Of a DNA stretch of 64,000 nt, positions 49,499 through 63,500 are shown piece after piece. The position numbers were made by a program, and so were the translations under genes. Within the stretch, counting starts at the first letter, position 1, and every line of letters begins with the position of its first letter. Source of the stretch: Manduca sexta (Eukaryota; Arthropoda; Insecta; Lepidoptera; Sphingidae); NCBI RefSeq assembly GCF_014839805.1, contig NC_051131.1, forward strand, positions 5,196,913 to 5,260,912, in the 5' to 3' direction. Under the pieces are notes generated by a model. The model saw only the letters and a program-made list of their open reading frames with translations, was not told the DNA's origin and searched no databases.

Positions 49499-49670
49499 TC
49501 TTACTTCTTACTAATATTATAAATGATTTTTGTGAAAATGATTGTTAGAAATAAACACAAACTACTAAACGGATTTAGATGAAATTTAGCACTCGGATAG
49601 AAAATGTCCTGGATAAACATGTAGGTTATCTTTTATTCCGGTAATTTGCTTCCGTGGGAAATATTTGAAC
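49499..49670 (+). mobile_element. Helitron 5' fragment
   Basis: Starts TCTTAC...TTACTAATATTATAAATG after an A, followed by 'actaaacggatttagatgaaattt', a typical lepidopteran Helitron 5' region. No CTAG end is seen, so it is truncated. Confidence 0.55.
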
Positions 49671-52600
49671 TCTTATCATTATTTAAGTATATGACGTTGA
49701 TATCATACAGATGGCGCTGTAATTTATGGAGTTGTTGCGGAAAAGCTTTTGGTATGGCAAAGTAGCGATCAACACTTATTAATTGTACTATAGCTATAAA
49801 CTGTGACTGTATTAGGTTGCGAACCGAAAAGCAATAATTCTTGGTATTTGTACCGTCCTACTTGATCACAGTAGGTCAAATTGGCCCGGTTGTAAAACAA
49901 AAAATCTCAAAATTATTATATTTCTAAGTCTAAATGTAAACATCATTGATAATTATTACTTTATTCAAAATTATATTATAAATATAATAATTATCATCAA
50001 AGCTAAATTAAACGCATAATATTACAACGTAACAACGTAGGTAATCCACGATTATATAATGTTAGCGAAAAATATTTTCTGCATAGATGAGACGAAGTAA
50101 CAATCACACGTTACTCGCTATGAAGTCGTAAAGTTTTAATCTATGATTAATGGTGTTGTCATGAATAAAAGATGTCGTAATTTAGACTATAATGGTCGTG
50201 TTATATCGTCAGCGATGTCTTCCGGTGAGATGGCTTTGATCCGCCGACCATCGACATTCTACACTCACGCACCGAGGTCGCCTTTATTAAAATTCTTGGT
50301 GGTTTAATGCGAACACTAGATTTGTTGTTATTAATATTTTAATAGTTATATAATTGAGTTGTGTAGTCATACTCTTCGTGGCTTCAAAGGTGATCGTGTA
50401 TTTGGGGTAGATCAGCAAATTTCTGTCGACATGCGAGGGATCCTCATCTCGATCTTTTGATCCCTTAATTGGGCCCCGCTCCACTTACCATCGGGTGCAA
50501 TGCAGCGCTGGTGTGCCTATAAAAAATCAATTATACCCTGATAGTTTATGTGTTAAATTTAAGCCCAACTTATACGAAGTTTTTCCTTCTTCTCAGCTGA
50601 AAGACGTCCCCTGCAGGACAAAGACCTCTCCCAAAGACGTCCACATCCCGTCATCCTGGGGAGTCGGCATCCGAAAAGTTTGTATTCAATACTAGCTTTT
50701 GGCCCATACTTAATCCTAGTCCTTATAATATGAAAAATTAATCATTTTATAACTATATCTAAACTCGACTTCCTTATGTACATATTTATATATATGTATT
50801 TATCGTATAACGATAACTACCAAGCTGAACAAACTAATTCTATGAGGGTGTGGTACCCTATTTTCCTTTGCAAGATACATGTTACACAACTCTCAGTTCT
50901 AGAATTGATCATATTTCATACATAAGGTTATGCATACAGGTAAAACTCGATTCTATTATATACAATTTATTGTATGTTTCATATCGATAAATGTAGAAAT
51001 ACCGAGAAATTTCTCAGCTTTTTTTAAATGTAAGGCCATACATTATCTTGTTTTTAAGGGACATAACAATCCACCTTCGTGAAATCTATTAATATAGGCC
51101 CCAGTTCGGACCAGTCTATATAAACATAGTCCTTTTTTATTCTACTTCATTTCGTTTTTAATGAAAAAATAATTATTACGGTACCTTTGATAAATTCCGC
51201 TGTCTAAATATCAAGTTGGTTAATTCATCTCCTTGTCATTAAACTTACAATTATTAAAATGAATAAAGGCGAAATGCTACTTTAATAATTTATCATATTA
51301 CGAACATTCTACATTTAAAAATAAACTTTAAAGTTACTTATTCATGAACGCAAGTTATTTAAATATGTCAAGAACTCGAAACAATAACGATTGAATTTTT
51401 TATAATATCTCTATATTAAGATCACTGAGAATATTTTGTTTAATAATAATTAGTATCTGGGAAAGTTCTGGGACTTTTCTTCTTTTGACTCTTGGTTTTA
51501 GGGCCCGAGTTGATTTTTATAATTAGGCGATATGTAAGCGAGAATTGTATTACTACAAATGTTCATATTTTACTATGTAGGTTTATTATTTTATTACTTT
51601 TAAATGTGATTTTTAGATCAAGATATAGGCCACATATTATATCAAAACATTAAGTGAAATTATTTATCTCATATTGTACAACAAATGTTTGAAGATTTAT
51701 TTCCGATATTCTTACAATTCATGATTTTAAATCTCACTAAACACAAACGTCGTTAAATTGAGAAAACTATTTATAGTACACGCTTTAATCCTACAGGTCT
51801 AGTATTACTTGATGTGGTACACGGACTAGTGCTCCTTTGGCATTTAACACCATCGTTGTGCCATCGATGATAACAGGTTTGGAAACCTTGACATTCTCTA
51901 ATAGCCTCCGATGGCCGTTGATTTTATATTTCATATTTATTTATGTGTGATTCGCCTTTCGTACTATTCAATTAAGATATCAAGATCATAAATATCTAGG
52001 CGTTTAGTTTTATTACGTTACTTTAATACTTAGTAATCTGTTTTCTTCAAATTACCAATTCTGAGATGGTAATCAAGTCATATTTATAAATTCAATTCTA
52101 TTGATGGCACTGATACAAATATTCCAATGAGATATAAATTAATATTCAACCTTCAAACATATCTGTAAATTGGTTTTCTTTCTCTGCCTATACAAGTAAA
52201 TATTTCCCAGAATTATTCATGAAACACCATTTTGAAAGGCGTGATGAATAGGTTAACTCGTATAATTCGACACAGGTATTAATCTTCGTGTATTTAGTTA
52301 TTTACCAAATTGAAATTGGATTGAAATCGGTGTTGGCGATCTGACGACTTATTTCTGAATGAGAAGTGACTGTTCCTACCGCCCCCGCTTAAAAGCCATG
52401 ACTAAAATCACCTAGTCCTGCTCTATTTATGAAAATGAATAATGACCCTTAAAATACTCTATGAAAACTCATTTGTTGCTTTTGATTGGCTGAAGACTCC
52501 GCGTATTCACTATTTTCGCCAAAACCAAAGGCTATTGTTGCCAATTTCTGTTTCTTGGCAATTTATAGAAAAAAGGCGGTTTATTATTATAGAGTTGAAC

Positions 52601-52680
52601 TGAACGTGAATGACTTTTTGCAACATAATATATGATTCTGTTTAGTTCGTGTTTAGACAATTTTAGTGACGTAATTACTT
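49671..52680 (+). other. EcR long intron
   Basis: Holds a CTCF-core-like AGATGGCGC at 49709-49717 and retroelement relics at 50470-50640. No exon recognised. Confidence 0.4.
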
Positions 52681-52735
52681 ATTTTTTTTATTTCTTTGAA
52701 TGACGAGACGATCTTGCCGTTCGCCTGACGGTAAA
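52681..52735 (-). repeat. A-tailed dispersed repeat, tail fragment
   Basis: Only the end survives: 'tttctttgaatgacgagacga.cttgccgttcgcctga.ggtaa'. A still shorter trace, 'aatgacgagacgagca', is at 48416. Confidence 0.6.
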
Positions 52736-53084
52736 CTACAAATAAATGGGCAAATTAAATAATACATTAACGATGAATATTTTTTATAACCTTCATAATC
52801 GCATATTGTGTTCAACACTTAACACTGTAACTATAAAAATGTAACTGCGGTGTAGTTGGATCATTAAAGGTCAACCCGACATTTAAATATATTAATATGA
52901 ACAATTACCCATTAGTAATGCAATTATTTGTACAAAATTTATATTTTGGAGAATTGTGTAATGTTATGTACATAAATGCTCATTAATACCTTACATACCC
53001 GATTGGAAAGGCGGAGGCGCAACTAATTTATTGTTCGCAGTGAGTATTCCCATGAAATGATAAGACGAGCTTGTCTCTATATGA

Positions 53085-53222
53085 GTACAAATTCCAGACT
53101 CTAACCTGATACTAAGCAATAAAATCTATACATCTTTACCCGAATCGAACCTGAGATGTCACCACGGCAGCCATACCGAGACACAACTATGTCACTAAGG
53201 TAGCCACTGAGCCAGGCATTCT
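53085..53222 (-). mobile_element. tRNA-derived SINE fragment
   Basis: On the minus strand it begins GCCTGGCTCAGTGGCTACC (A-box-like) and has GGTTCGATTCG as B box. It then reads into a 'ttattgcttagtatcag...gagtctggaattt' body that resembles the body of the 11564 SINE. It is probably a relative of that family, cut short. Confidence 0.65.
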
Positions 53223-55718
53223 GAATGTATGCAGTTATTATCAAAATAATTACAAAATTATGTTTAACAAATCCGCTTACTTGTATAACCGGTTGATAAA
53301 ATAATTTCATCTATTTATTCTCTTGCTGAGCTAATGAACATGCTTCATGTAATTTGTAACATAATCTTTGAACAACAAACTCATTGAAGAGATCAACAAC
53401 CCAAGAGCAGGTCTAAATTGATTTTTAATATCGTATGACTCGAGTAAAGTTGTTTTCACTGAGGGACGTTTTTGAAGGTTAGGCCACTCGATAGAGCAAA
53501 CACTGATAGCTGTTTCAATTTGTTTACTTTGGATATACACCCTTATACTTCGAGAGCTTTTGTGATTAGGGTATTATTATAACATTCTAGTCTCACTTTT
53601 CTACATCTTGCGTTTGATATGAGGGCTGACCTTGTACTAAAATTATAAACATTCTTGAACATTTATTTTTTGTATTTTTACCTTTCTATACAAAATCCAA
53701 CATGTAACAGGCAAATATTGTGGCTATTAAAAATTATAGATATTACATAATTTGTTTTGTTTAAAAAGTTTTCTGATGTAAAATTTTATTCAATGGACTT
53801 AGATCTATGCGTGCGACAATTATTTCTCTGAAATAACCGGTGCCTTTTTGTAATAAATACAACGCTTTTTTTCATAGAGCATAATCCAAAATGTCAGTCG
53901 TCGAAAAAAAATCTCCAGCATTTTGAAATTTGATTGATAAGTTAGATTTGAATTCAGATACAATCCTTATCGCTTCATAAGTGTTTGCTAATAAACTTAC
54001 ATCGCCTTCAGCATTCGCCAAATTCATATATACATAAAATAGTTTCGAACAAACCCACTCAATGGCGCTTCCAAAGGTCAGTTCTTAAGTTAAAAGATAC
54101 ATAACACGTTATCGGTGTTTACTCTGTTACATTGTAACAAGTTAAACACATCCTATTTCCTTCATCCGGGCAAATATTTCGCTTGCGAATGTAATCTCCA
54201 GGCCGATAACACGGCTAAGGTTTAGATTAGTGTTAAGGACTTAAGTCATGTTAAGGAAACATCGTATTGTACACTGTAAGGTTGTATGAGATGAGATGGT
54301 TCCAATTTGAGCTTGTTAATTTACGTACTTTGTAAAGGTTTTTTAAGCAGTGAAATGATATCATTTGTATACACATAAGTACGAAGAATGTTATTTTTTT
54401 CATTTCCTAAGAAGCTAACTGTTCCATATCATGATTAGGGGCTGCTTATTGTCTCAGTTCTGGTTCTTCAATACACTCAACGGATGCCTGGAAAATGTTC
54501 GCTGTCTATTTACATTGCAAAGCTAATTTTTTCAGTGTAGAAAAACAAATTGATCACAAAAGAACCAGTACACTCGCCGCTCTGTAATATCAATCAATGT
54601 CATAATTCCAGCTGTTACTCGCTAATAACAAGAATTATTTAAATGTGCCTTTGAAGATCCGAAGCGAACTGAAAATAAATTAAAAGGCCGCACAATTGAC
54701 GGAACTGTACGTTGAAATTGTAAGTTGTAATTGATAGCTTATAATATTTAAAGGCCATCGCGATATTCACGTATGATACAGAAAAAATAATATACGTCGG
54801 TTAAAAAGTTTATATAGAATGGTATAATTTAGTTTCTAAGTTATTATTCCATATTTTATTACTTTGGCTCGTCATCTTTAAAAATGATATAATATTTAAA
54901 GTTAACGAAATAATGGGCTGGATATACGATTCCACTTGGTATATTCGCGAGTTTTTATGAAACTTAGCCGCGATTTAATATTTTAATAGCAATGTTAAAA
55001 AAGTTATGGTAAAAAGAAATAAAGCACTACTAGTATATCGGTCGTCTAACGGTTGACCATACATTTTCATTTGCATTTAGTACATATTTTTTAATTCTGT
55101 GAAACATTGTCTGTACGAGTACACTATTATTATTACCATTTTGCTCTTCACTTGCGGTACTTACACTTTCCAAAATATCTCAGATCTTCCCTCCGGTTAC
55201 AACCATTTCTTAGTTACCATGAACTCCATCAGAGCCGACTGTCAGCCAGGCAGGCGGTTACTAACAAAACTAATATTTTTTTGCAACATACTTCATAATA
55301 ACCTTTAATCTACCTTAGATAAGGGCAAGTGTAGAAAGACTTAACTACACTACCAACCTACCTACCAACTACAAATCCAACCTCTCAGCCTCCAAAATAT
55401 ATGTCTTTTAAATTTTAGTAGCATTTATGGTATATGTACCGCCCTTTATAGTGAAGCCCGCTCAAGTGGCCGAATGTTCGTGCACATTATATCTACACGT
55501 ACGATGTTTGTTCGGAGCCAATTGCTTTCGCAAATATCATATTACCGTTCGCATATTAATATTTACAGAGTTACGTGCAGGTTTAGTGATCGATTCGCGA
55601 TGTGTGGGCAGTTTCACAGTTCAAAATCAATTTTTACCAACAACATTTTACTTAGTCAACTGCTATTGGTTTTGGCGTTGTATATTTTGTAGTTGATTTC
55701 GGGATTATTTATAGCAAA
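53223..55718 (+). other. EcR long intron
   Basis: AT-rich. The 55099-55696 frames overlap each other in different phases and show no domain. Confidence 0.4.
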
Positions 55719-56043
55719 GGGGCCGTTCAAGTATTTCCTAACGCAATTTGGATGGGAGGGGGGCTTGTAAAACGTTATGATGCGTTACAGGCGCGGGAGG
55801 GGAGTTCGTACAAGGCGTTATGGAACATAATTTTTTTATTTTAAAACAATAAAGATATTTAAGCGACTTTCCGGTACTTTGCGTAACATAATTGTGAATA
55901 TTAGAAAAAAATTGTCACTTTAGAGTTACATAACTTTTTGAGGGGGTGCGAGGGCGTACAGGAAAACGTTACGGTGCATTACATGGGGGGTGAGAGGTTA
56001 AAAAATCTTCAAAAATTGCGTTACGTAATACTTAAATGGCCCC
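55719..56043. mobile_element. MITE with inverted termini
   Basis: Starts GGGGCCGTTCAAGTATTTCC and ends with the inverse of GGGGCCATTTAAGTATTACG; the termini extend through AACGCAATTT. It contains G-runs (GGGAGGGGGG, GGGGGGTGAG) near both ends. 325 bases, no coding capacity; it depends on a transposase from elsewhere. Confidence 0.75.
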
Positions 56044-58135
56044 AAAGTGAATAATTATTACACAACCTTATATTTCAAAAACGTAATATTTATAAATAGT
56101 CTTAAGGCAGTGAATTTCATTGGGTTCGTAACGTTAATAAAACTTAAAAAAATTAAAACAAATCAGATGAAGCGTTAAATGAAATCGTTGCCATCTGGGA
56201 CGCGAGAATGCGGACGAATAAATGTTGCTTGTGCCAACGTAAGGTTGTAAATGTTTTCCATATTTCGTAAACGCATATCATTATCAATAAGCCGCATGAT
56301 TATAATATTATTTCATAGATAGATTATATTTTATGAGCGTATTTAAAAATTTCACAATCTCGGAATTTGTAAAGATCAATGAAGTAACACTTGACACGCG
56401 TGCTAACTCCACTTTCAAACCATTTTGGAGTTTATTTATAACTCATAAATCAACATATGCACATACCTACATAGTTATACTAGATATGCGTAAGCCAAGT
56501 TCACCTATAAACATCTATACTGAAACAATAGGAAGCAAGTTCCAACGGCAAGTACAGTGGTGCACCGCGCATGCGCCACTAGGGAGAAAGCGACCTGCAG
56601 CCAGGCTGGTCATTCACCCCGCTCTAAATTCGGCCAAGGTCTGCGGCGAGACATTAGCTTCCCGGCCCATCTGCTCTCACTGGAAATGGTTTATTAACTG
56701 GAATATAATTGCCTGACATAAATTACAAACAACTTGTACGACTCAACACCTTCGTACTTTACTGATTTACGACACATTTTTCTTATACCTTATTTTGTTA
56801 TCTCTAGTCGCATGTTGCTCACGCTTGAACAGAATAAATTTGGAACTTGCCGTTGAAATATTTTTAAAAACAGATTTACGAGGATTTTCTCCTTCCTACC
56901 ATCTGGCAGATGTACGCCTATTTATAAATCAGCCCGTTCACGAGGAAACAAAGTTTAAGTTTGAGCTTTATAGCCAGGCGAGAAAAGTAATAAAACGCAT
57001 CGCGAGAGATTCGAACGTCGAACTTCCATTTAAATTCGGCCAAGGTCCCGACGCGTGCAGTGACCTTTCCACTTGCGATGAAAAAAAAATCCGACGCAAG
57101 GCCAAGATGCTTCGGTCAGTACGAAACCCAACTCCAAACTTGGTTTAAAGAATGTTAAAGCCAATAATGATTGCGTGTTGGCGCATTCCGGCGCCAGCTG
57201 CAATAAAAGGTCCAAATCCAACATCAAAACTAAAAGGAACGCCGTCGGGGAGTCCATCGAACCGCGTCTAAATCCAGCCAAGGTCTCAGCCAGCTGAAGG
57301 GCGCCTCGCCCGACCGCCTTTGTACCGACTGGTCGTTTACACCGCACACCGATAACAAAGGGTTGGTTAATGTACCTACGGCACTCTCGGCACTGACTCA
57401 TATGTGCCTGTGATTCTAGAAAAAAGCAGCGCGCATGTATTTATGTACAATTTACAAACGTTTTCACAAAAGGCACAAATATGCAAAAAACAACATGTCT
57501 AATATTTCATTAGAGACCACCCGACGAGAGACACGACAATCACATTCAACAGACGCCCAAAACAAACCAAAAGTATCTGATACATGAGCATTAATAAACA
57601 GTCCAGCACCGATGTAAATTAAAGCCGTGGGTTTCTGTGGCATACGATCGAAAAAATAAAGGAAAGTAAGAGAATACTTAATGTATTGGTAAGCTCATAC
57701 GGGTATATAACGCCAGTATTTATACAGAGTTGTCTAGACATGGTTTTGCTTCAGTGAGCTGAGATGCGCCGTAGTCTTGCGGTGAGGCTCCTGCTGCGTT
57801 CCCATTGCGGCGAGCGTGGTTTAAAAAATAAATCATTATGATTATGTTTCTCATTATAAACAAAAAATCATTTGACAATAATAGTATATTAATCAGCGAA
57901 CCTAACCTTGCACACACGACTCATTAGATTAAGGAAATAAAAACAACGTATCATAACATTATTGCTAATTTGGATTGAACCTGACGAAACAAGGAAAACA
58001 CGTGTCGGCCAGCATAAACAACAAAAATAACAATTTTAATAACGTATTTACATAACAGTCAACGAAGCGCAATAACCTCATAACCTGCCACAAGCTGGAT
58101 TCACTTGATAAGCATTTTTTGGGTTAAATGTTCGG
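56044..58135 (+). other. Intron with a GC-richer, frame-rich segment
   Basis: About 56520-57400 has raised GC and frames of 117 to 127 codons on both strands. The 117-codon + frame (56795-57148) opens at TTG, not ATG. A 17-base motif recurs three times (see findings). No family recognised; possibly a decayed element. Confidence 0.3.
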
Positions 58136-58365
58136 CTCGGTGCACGCAGCCCTGAGCGCGCGCGTTCCTTTGTGACCTACATCGCTCCCCCAGTGTTTTA
58201 GGGTTTACAGTAGACTGCCTATGGTCGCGCCCTGACCTGCCGCAAGTGGAGTGCGCTTACGTATTGCGAACTAAAATAGCCGGGAGTGGAGTCAGCTGCG
58301 TGTCTCCAAAGGGCGCGGTGCGGGCGCGAGTCGCGACCACTTCCGCCTTACCCGTTGGCCTTCGA
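58136..58365. promoter_or_regulatory. CpG-rich island, candidate promoter or enhancer
   Basis: Dense GC and CpG in AT-rich DNA, with several GCGCGC and CGCGAC-type words and no long reading frame. It is about 40 kb downstream of the EcR-A exon in the presumed intron. It could serve another EcR isoform promoter or be an enhancer; no splice-ready coding frame was recognised beside it. Confidence 0.3.
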
Positions 58366-60365
58366 TTATTCACTACCTAAATGAACGCATAACAAACTAC
58401 TGTTACCTACAATTTTTGTATTATGATATAGCATTCGGATATTAATTAACTAATAAATTAACCGTGTATTATACTCGTGATAAAGTCTCCCACGTTATTT
58501 CAATTCAAGTGGCTTGAAAATGTATTTTAACTCCAAACAGAAAAAATAAGTTACGGTATCCGCGCATTTCTTGTTTTTTTTAAACTATGAAAAATATCCT
58601 TAGATATTCACACCGCAAAATTTATGAGTTAAAACACTTATATTAATGTAATATGTGTGTAATTAAAATTGTTTTATTTTTATTATGAATGTTAATTTCT
58701 TGGTTATTAGTATAAACTAAAATCATGGTACAAATCAACTAAATTAGCTCCATCCTAGAGATTTAATGCTTAAAACAAGTGTAGAACATGTTCGAAACAT
58801 TACACAATCAATAAAGTTCCATACAATGTTGTGGACGCATAAAATTAGAGCGAGCGAGTCGGAGTGGCAACTGGGATTCGAAACCAAATTTTTTTACCAT
58901 CGTTGGTGGCACGGAACTGTTGCACGCGTGTTGCATCTATTATCGATTGGCATCTACTAATGCATAGCATTGTTCACACTAGAATCGATGCCTGAGCGTC
59001 TCTGTCGCCCCCGTGCTTCTATTTTTACCGCTTCATTGCTTACTCCCCTCGCTGCCTGTTTCCTGCCTTTTATTAAACTATCTGTATGTTAATTAACAAC
59101 GGCCTCGCCGCTCAGACCGGGTTTGTTTATTTTTCTATTAGCTTGTTCCTACGAAACATTCGCCGTTTAAGGTCCTGCCGTGTAAGATCTGTTTGGGAGA
59201 GCGCTCATTACAGCTGCATTCATGCTGAGTTTATTTTCGTTGCAGCTAGCTTATCTTGCAAGTAGTCATATTGTGTCATGCTTCCTTTTATTTTTTCGAC
59301 CTTCAACTACTTTTAATTAGACGGTCCGCGTGTTGTCAGCCCGACCCTCGGTGGTTGGCGCGCCTTGTCTAGCATTATTATTGGCGGTATCTTCGTCTCT
59401 GTCTTTAGGGGCATCTGGTATACATAAACCTGCGCATGTTTACGTTATGTCTACGTGTCTTCCCCGTGCACAGTGTTTGTGTGCGTCCGTCTACGTGTGT
59501 ATGTGTGTGTGAGTGTGGTGCAGTGTGGCAGGGGTGCGGGGTGCGGACGCATGTTGGTGAGCGTGGCGTTTCGTGTACAGCTGTTGTGGGTTTATGAAGC
59601 CGTGCCGGCATCGACTTCTCTAAATTTATGCTTCCTCATGACCCATGCTTATATTTTATACAAACCATAGTTACACATTAAGCTCGTGACACGAAACTAT
59701 TTAATATTCTAATCAGGACGCCAGTTAAACAAGAAATATATATTCTAATAACATTCGTTAATAAAAATATTATGTTTGTACCGTATTTTCCAATTTAAAT
59801 TTATGTACATACATCTTCTACATACATGGTACAATGTATGTTCAAGTTTCAAGATGGCTACACAGTCAGATGACTTTGTCGTCGAAATTATTTGTTTCTT
59901 TAGTTCTCATTGCAGCATTGTAAGAAAATAATGATATCATTATTCACGGCTCTTTTGTCACGCTTCGGAAAGCATGTACCGGTGCGAATAAGATTCCTTG
60001 GTAACCCGTCTCATGCTTACTTCAGACAGCACAATAGTCAAACAGCTGGCGAGAGGTCAACGACACCGGGGCGCTAGTGCAAATTGTAAACTTACACATT
60101 GGAAAAGCAAAAAATAACACCCATTTTGTTGATCCGCATGCGCGCTTCATCAACATTCTAAGAATGTTTGGGCTTTTCAAAACGACGAATGTTGCATGTA
60201 TTTTCAGATCGGTTTATCCTTATATCGACTTTGACAAAAGAGTGTTTTGAAATATATTATTTATCGCGTTGTGCGTATTGTAAAAATGAGCAAGAAACGG
60301 AACGCTTATACGTTTACTGAAGACGCTTTATTTACATAACCAAACATTGAACTCTGCAACTGACC
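58366..60365 (+). other. Intron with GT-rich segment
   Basis: 59430-59580 is rich in GTGTGT and ACGTGT words. No exon recognised. Confidence 0.35.
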
Positions 60366-60373
60366 TTACTTAC

Positions 60374-60545
60374 TAGCGGGCGCACCGCGTAACATTGGTG
60401 GTATTGAACGCGCTCGCATGTTGTGCCGTGACGTCACCGTCCAAAAACCCCCGGGGTCGATGCTCGGGCCCCTACCTGAATTTTTTGTTGCATCCCTTGT
60501 GACGGTATTGGAATCCACAAGGGACAAAATATTTCTTCCATCCAT
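60374..60545 (-). other. Possible minus-strand exon with strong donor
   Basis: Read on the minus strand, an ATG at 60545 opens a frame that reaches GCGCCCGCTA at 60374, directly followed by GTAAGTAAGG, a strong donor, with the codon split in phase 1. The frame contains a perfect CRE palindrome at 60429-60436. The peptide was not recognised and shows no domain. It could be a first exon of a nested antisense gene or a chance frame in a GC-rich patch. Confidence 0.2.
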
Positions 60546-63500
60546 CAAGATGTAATTTATATTTTTGTAACTCTTTAAATTTTTTCGATTCTAATACGAA
60601 CTTGTGATGTATCGAAATGTTGGCTAATAAGTAAAAAGCCTAGAAAATATTTATAATATTGGCGTACGACGAATTAGAATTTACCCATGATTTGTGGTTT
60701 TATCGGAGGCTCTGAGCTTCTAAATACATTCTCCTTACGTTTTCATAATGACAGATCAAGTGGAAGACACTTCGGAGCCAAAATCAGGTCCATTACTAGA
60801 TATATACCAGTGGCGAAAAGTGAATTTCATAGCCAAGTTAGCAGAAATACATTAATTAAGACAAATGTAAATGAACCTAAAAGGGAACCCGGTAGCAATC
60901 GGGTTGTAAAGACGTTTCGCCACCGATATATACTACTATATTCCTCTAAACCGTAATAGGCGGAGAAATGTCGTATAAGATCGCGAATTATTATGTTGAG
61001 GGATAAAGAAAAAAGATTTTTTTTAACAATAAATGTGTATCTATTTTAACCAATGCCATCTTTGCTAAATTTTCAAAAATCTTCTAATTCCCATAACACT
61101 TAAATATTATTCATAGTAATAAACAGTGTAACGAATACCCAGGGTTCCTCAAAATCCAAAATCTAATAGATAATTTCATTTTTATAAGTTTCTTCAGGCT
61201 GATCTTTACTCCTTTTATTGCTATTGCACCAATGAGGGAACACGCACCAAATTACTCATCAACAATAACAAGTATACAACCAATGAATGTAAATTTAAAT
61301 ATATGCAAATTAGTAAGGAGAATTAAATGACCAAACAGCCGATTGGACAAAACAATATTAATGTAAATGTAAATAAGGAAAGGAAGCCCTTAATACAGCT
61401 AAATATAAAAATTAATGTAAACATTGGTAAACAAATATGGATCTCAGCATATAAAGAACTTGTAATTTGCCAAAATAAACGATGTGATACGACAGCGTAC
61501 CATAAAAACGCTTTTTTCCAAAAATATTTACACAAGGCTCGTTAAAATTTTATAGACTTTCGTGTGCGCAGAAAAAAATGTTATTTTTGTTTATGGCCGA
61601 TTCCAGTATAGCATGTCATGCCAACCGCGCCGAAAACGACGGTACTGCACACTGTACCAACATAAAAATTACGTACCGGATACGATCAGTTCGGATTGGC
61701 ACAAGAGGCTTCCCGTTGCGCAAGTCGGTCTCACAGGTCGCTGATCCCGCACAATTGGGCCGACCAAAAATGTGTCAAGTTGAACCCAGGTCGTTAACCC
61801 TGAGTCTGTTTACGTTTACCTCTTTCGCGACCACATTACGATGCGACGCGGTATAAGACGCCCGTTTTACTCTCTCTCTCTTGTAATTATACCCTTAATT
61901 TGGGAAATTTAAAATTTTCCTAACTCAATAGTCAATACCCGTCTAAAAATATTAGATGAATATTGAAGGTTAAAATAGCTCAAAGGATCGATGAAATAAA
62001 CAAGTAAACTAACATTAAATTATTCGAATTAATTTTGTCTTGTTATCGATAACAGACATTATGTTTAGTACTAATATTTACCTAACAGTAGGCCGCCCGA
62101 ATAAGGTCATGTATTTAGTATGTATTTATGACATAGTTAAGCAGTGTTTCGTCTTATCTTACATTTTACCATTTCAAATGCTTGAGCAAACGCTTATTAT
62201 TCACAGCTCGTTCGCCTCGAGTAGAAAAGAAATAATTGTAATGGTGTCTACGTGAGAAATAAATAATTCATAGACATCTTTTGAAAAATATTATGGTCGG
62301 CGGCGCGGGCGCATTACAATTGTAGATTAAACTCACTAGTGGCGTACACCCTACAACTGGTATTGTCGCTAAAAAGAGAAAGTGTTGCCTTATGTAAAAA
62401 TACGCCTTTGAGAATGGTTTGCCAGACTTTATTCACATAAGCGCCGTCGAATTGCATTTATGATTACAGTATGACAAGTTAACGATCTGCGTTTTATTAC
62501 CATTTATAACAATATATAGGTATGTTATTTGTCATAATATTTATTCAAATATGTTTACAGTAAAATATGTTCATTTAGTACAGTAAAACTTGATGTAATC
62601 ATTCTATAATCCTAATATAGCATATTTTTTAAAAGATGAAGATTATTCAGAACTCAAACCACTTGACATTTAAGCATAATGTTGATATAATCATAAAATT
62701 TTGCACTAAAACAAATATTCATCATATTTAGTCTACTTGGGAGCCATTGAATATATTCAATTCGTTTCCATTACATACTCAAATAAAAAACAAGAGATAT
62801 GGTTTATTTAAGAATAAGATTAATTGCCTTGATTGTTTATATTACGAGACGACAGGTCATTCATATGTTTATCCATCGAATGTAATTAAGAATAACTTTT
62901 TATAAACATCGGGTGGAAGTTATTGGCACACGTTTCGCACCTGCATACCCAGTTATAATAACAGTTGTCACAGTTGACATTACGAATAATATGAAATACA
63001 CCACTGCAATATAAAAACAAATTTTATTGCAAAGCGTTGAATTGTAACTCGAAAATTAATCTAAGTACAGAAGTAGAGAGTTGTAACTAAGAAATTTTAA
63101 TGGTAACACATTTTTGGGGGTAAAAGTTGTATTCAATTTCGTTTAACTTATGACATAACACTGGAATCTTAAGAAATTATTATTTTATTTTGTATGCTCT
63201 AGTATCAAAACCCAGCGCCCTATTTACCAATAAGAAATCAAGAACCGTATTGACCTACGTTAAACAAAAATGAATGATTATGATTATGAAAAAAAAAAAA
63301 ACTTTAAACATTGTATAAGTAAAGTACAGTTATTCCTAAATTATAACCCAAAAATTGTAACGTGTTTCATTTAAGAATCTCGGGAATGTAGAGACTTTAA
63401 TTACGAATCAACTATTGCCGACATTTGCTTTGATTCCAATAACTTAAAATGCAGCTTCAAAATAATATTCTATTAAATAGAAGTCAAATTTTGACTTAAA

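Noticed and set aside
56333..56716. 127-codon + frame
   Set aside because: No domain; composition changes half-way through from AT-rich to GC-rich, which suggests a chance run across a boundary.
56795..57148. 117-codon + frame
   Set aside because: It opens at TTG, its only ATG is near the end, and other frames on both strands are equally open in this GC-richer block.
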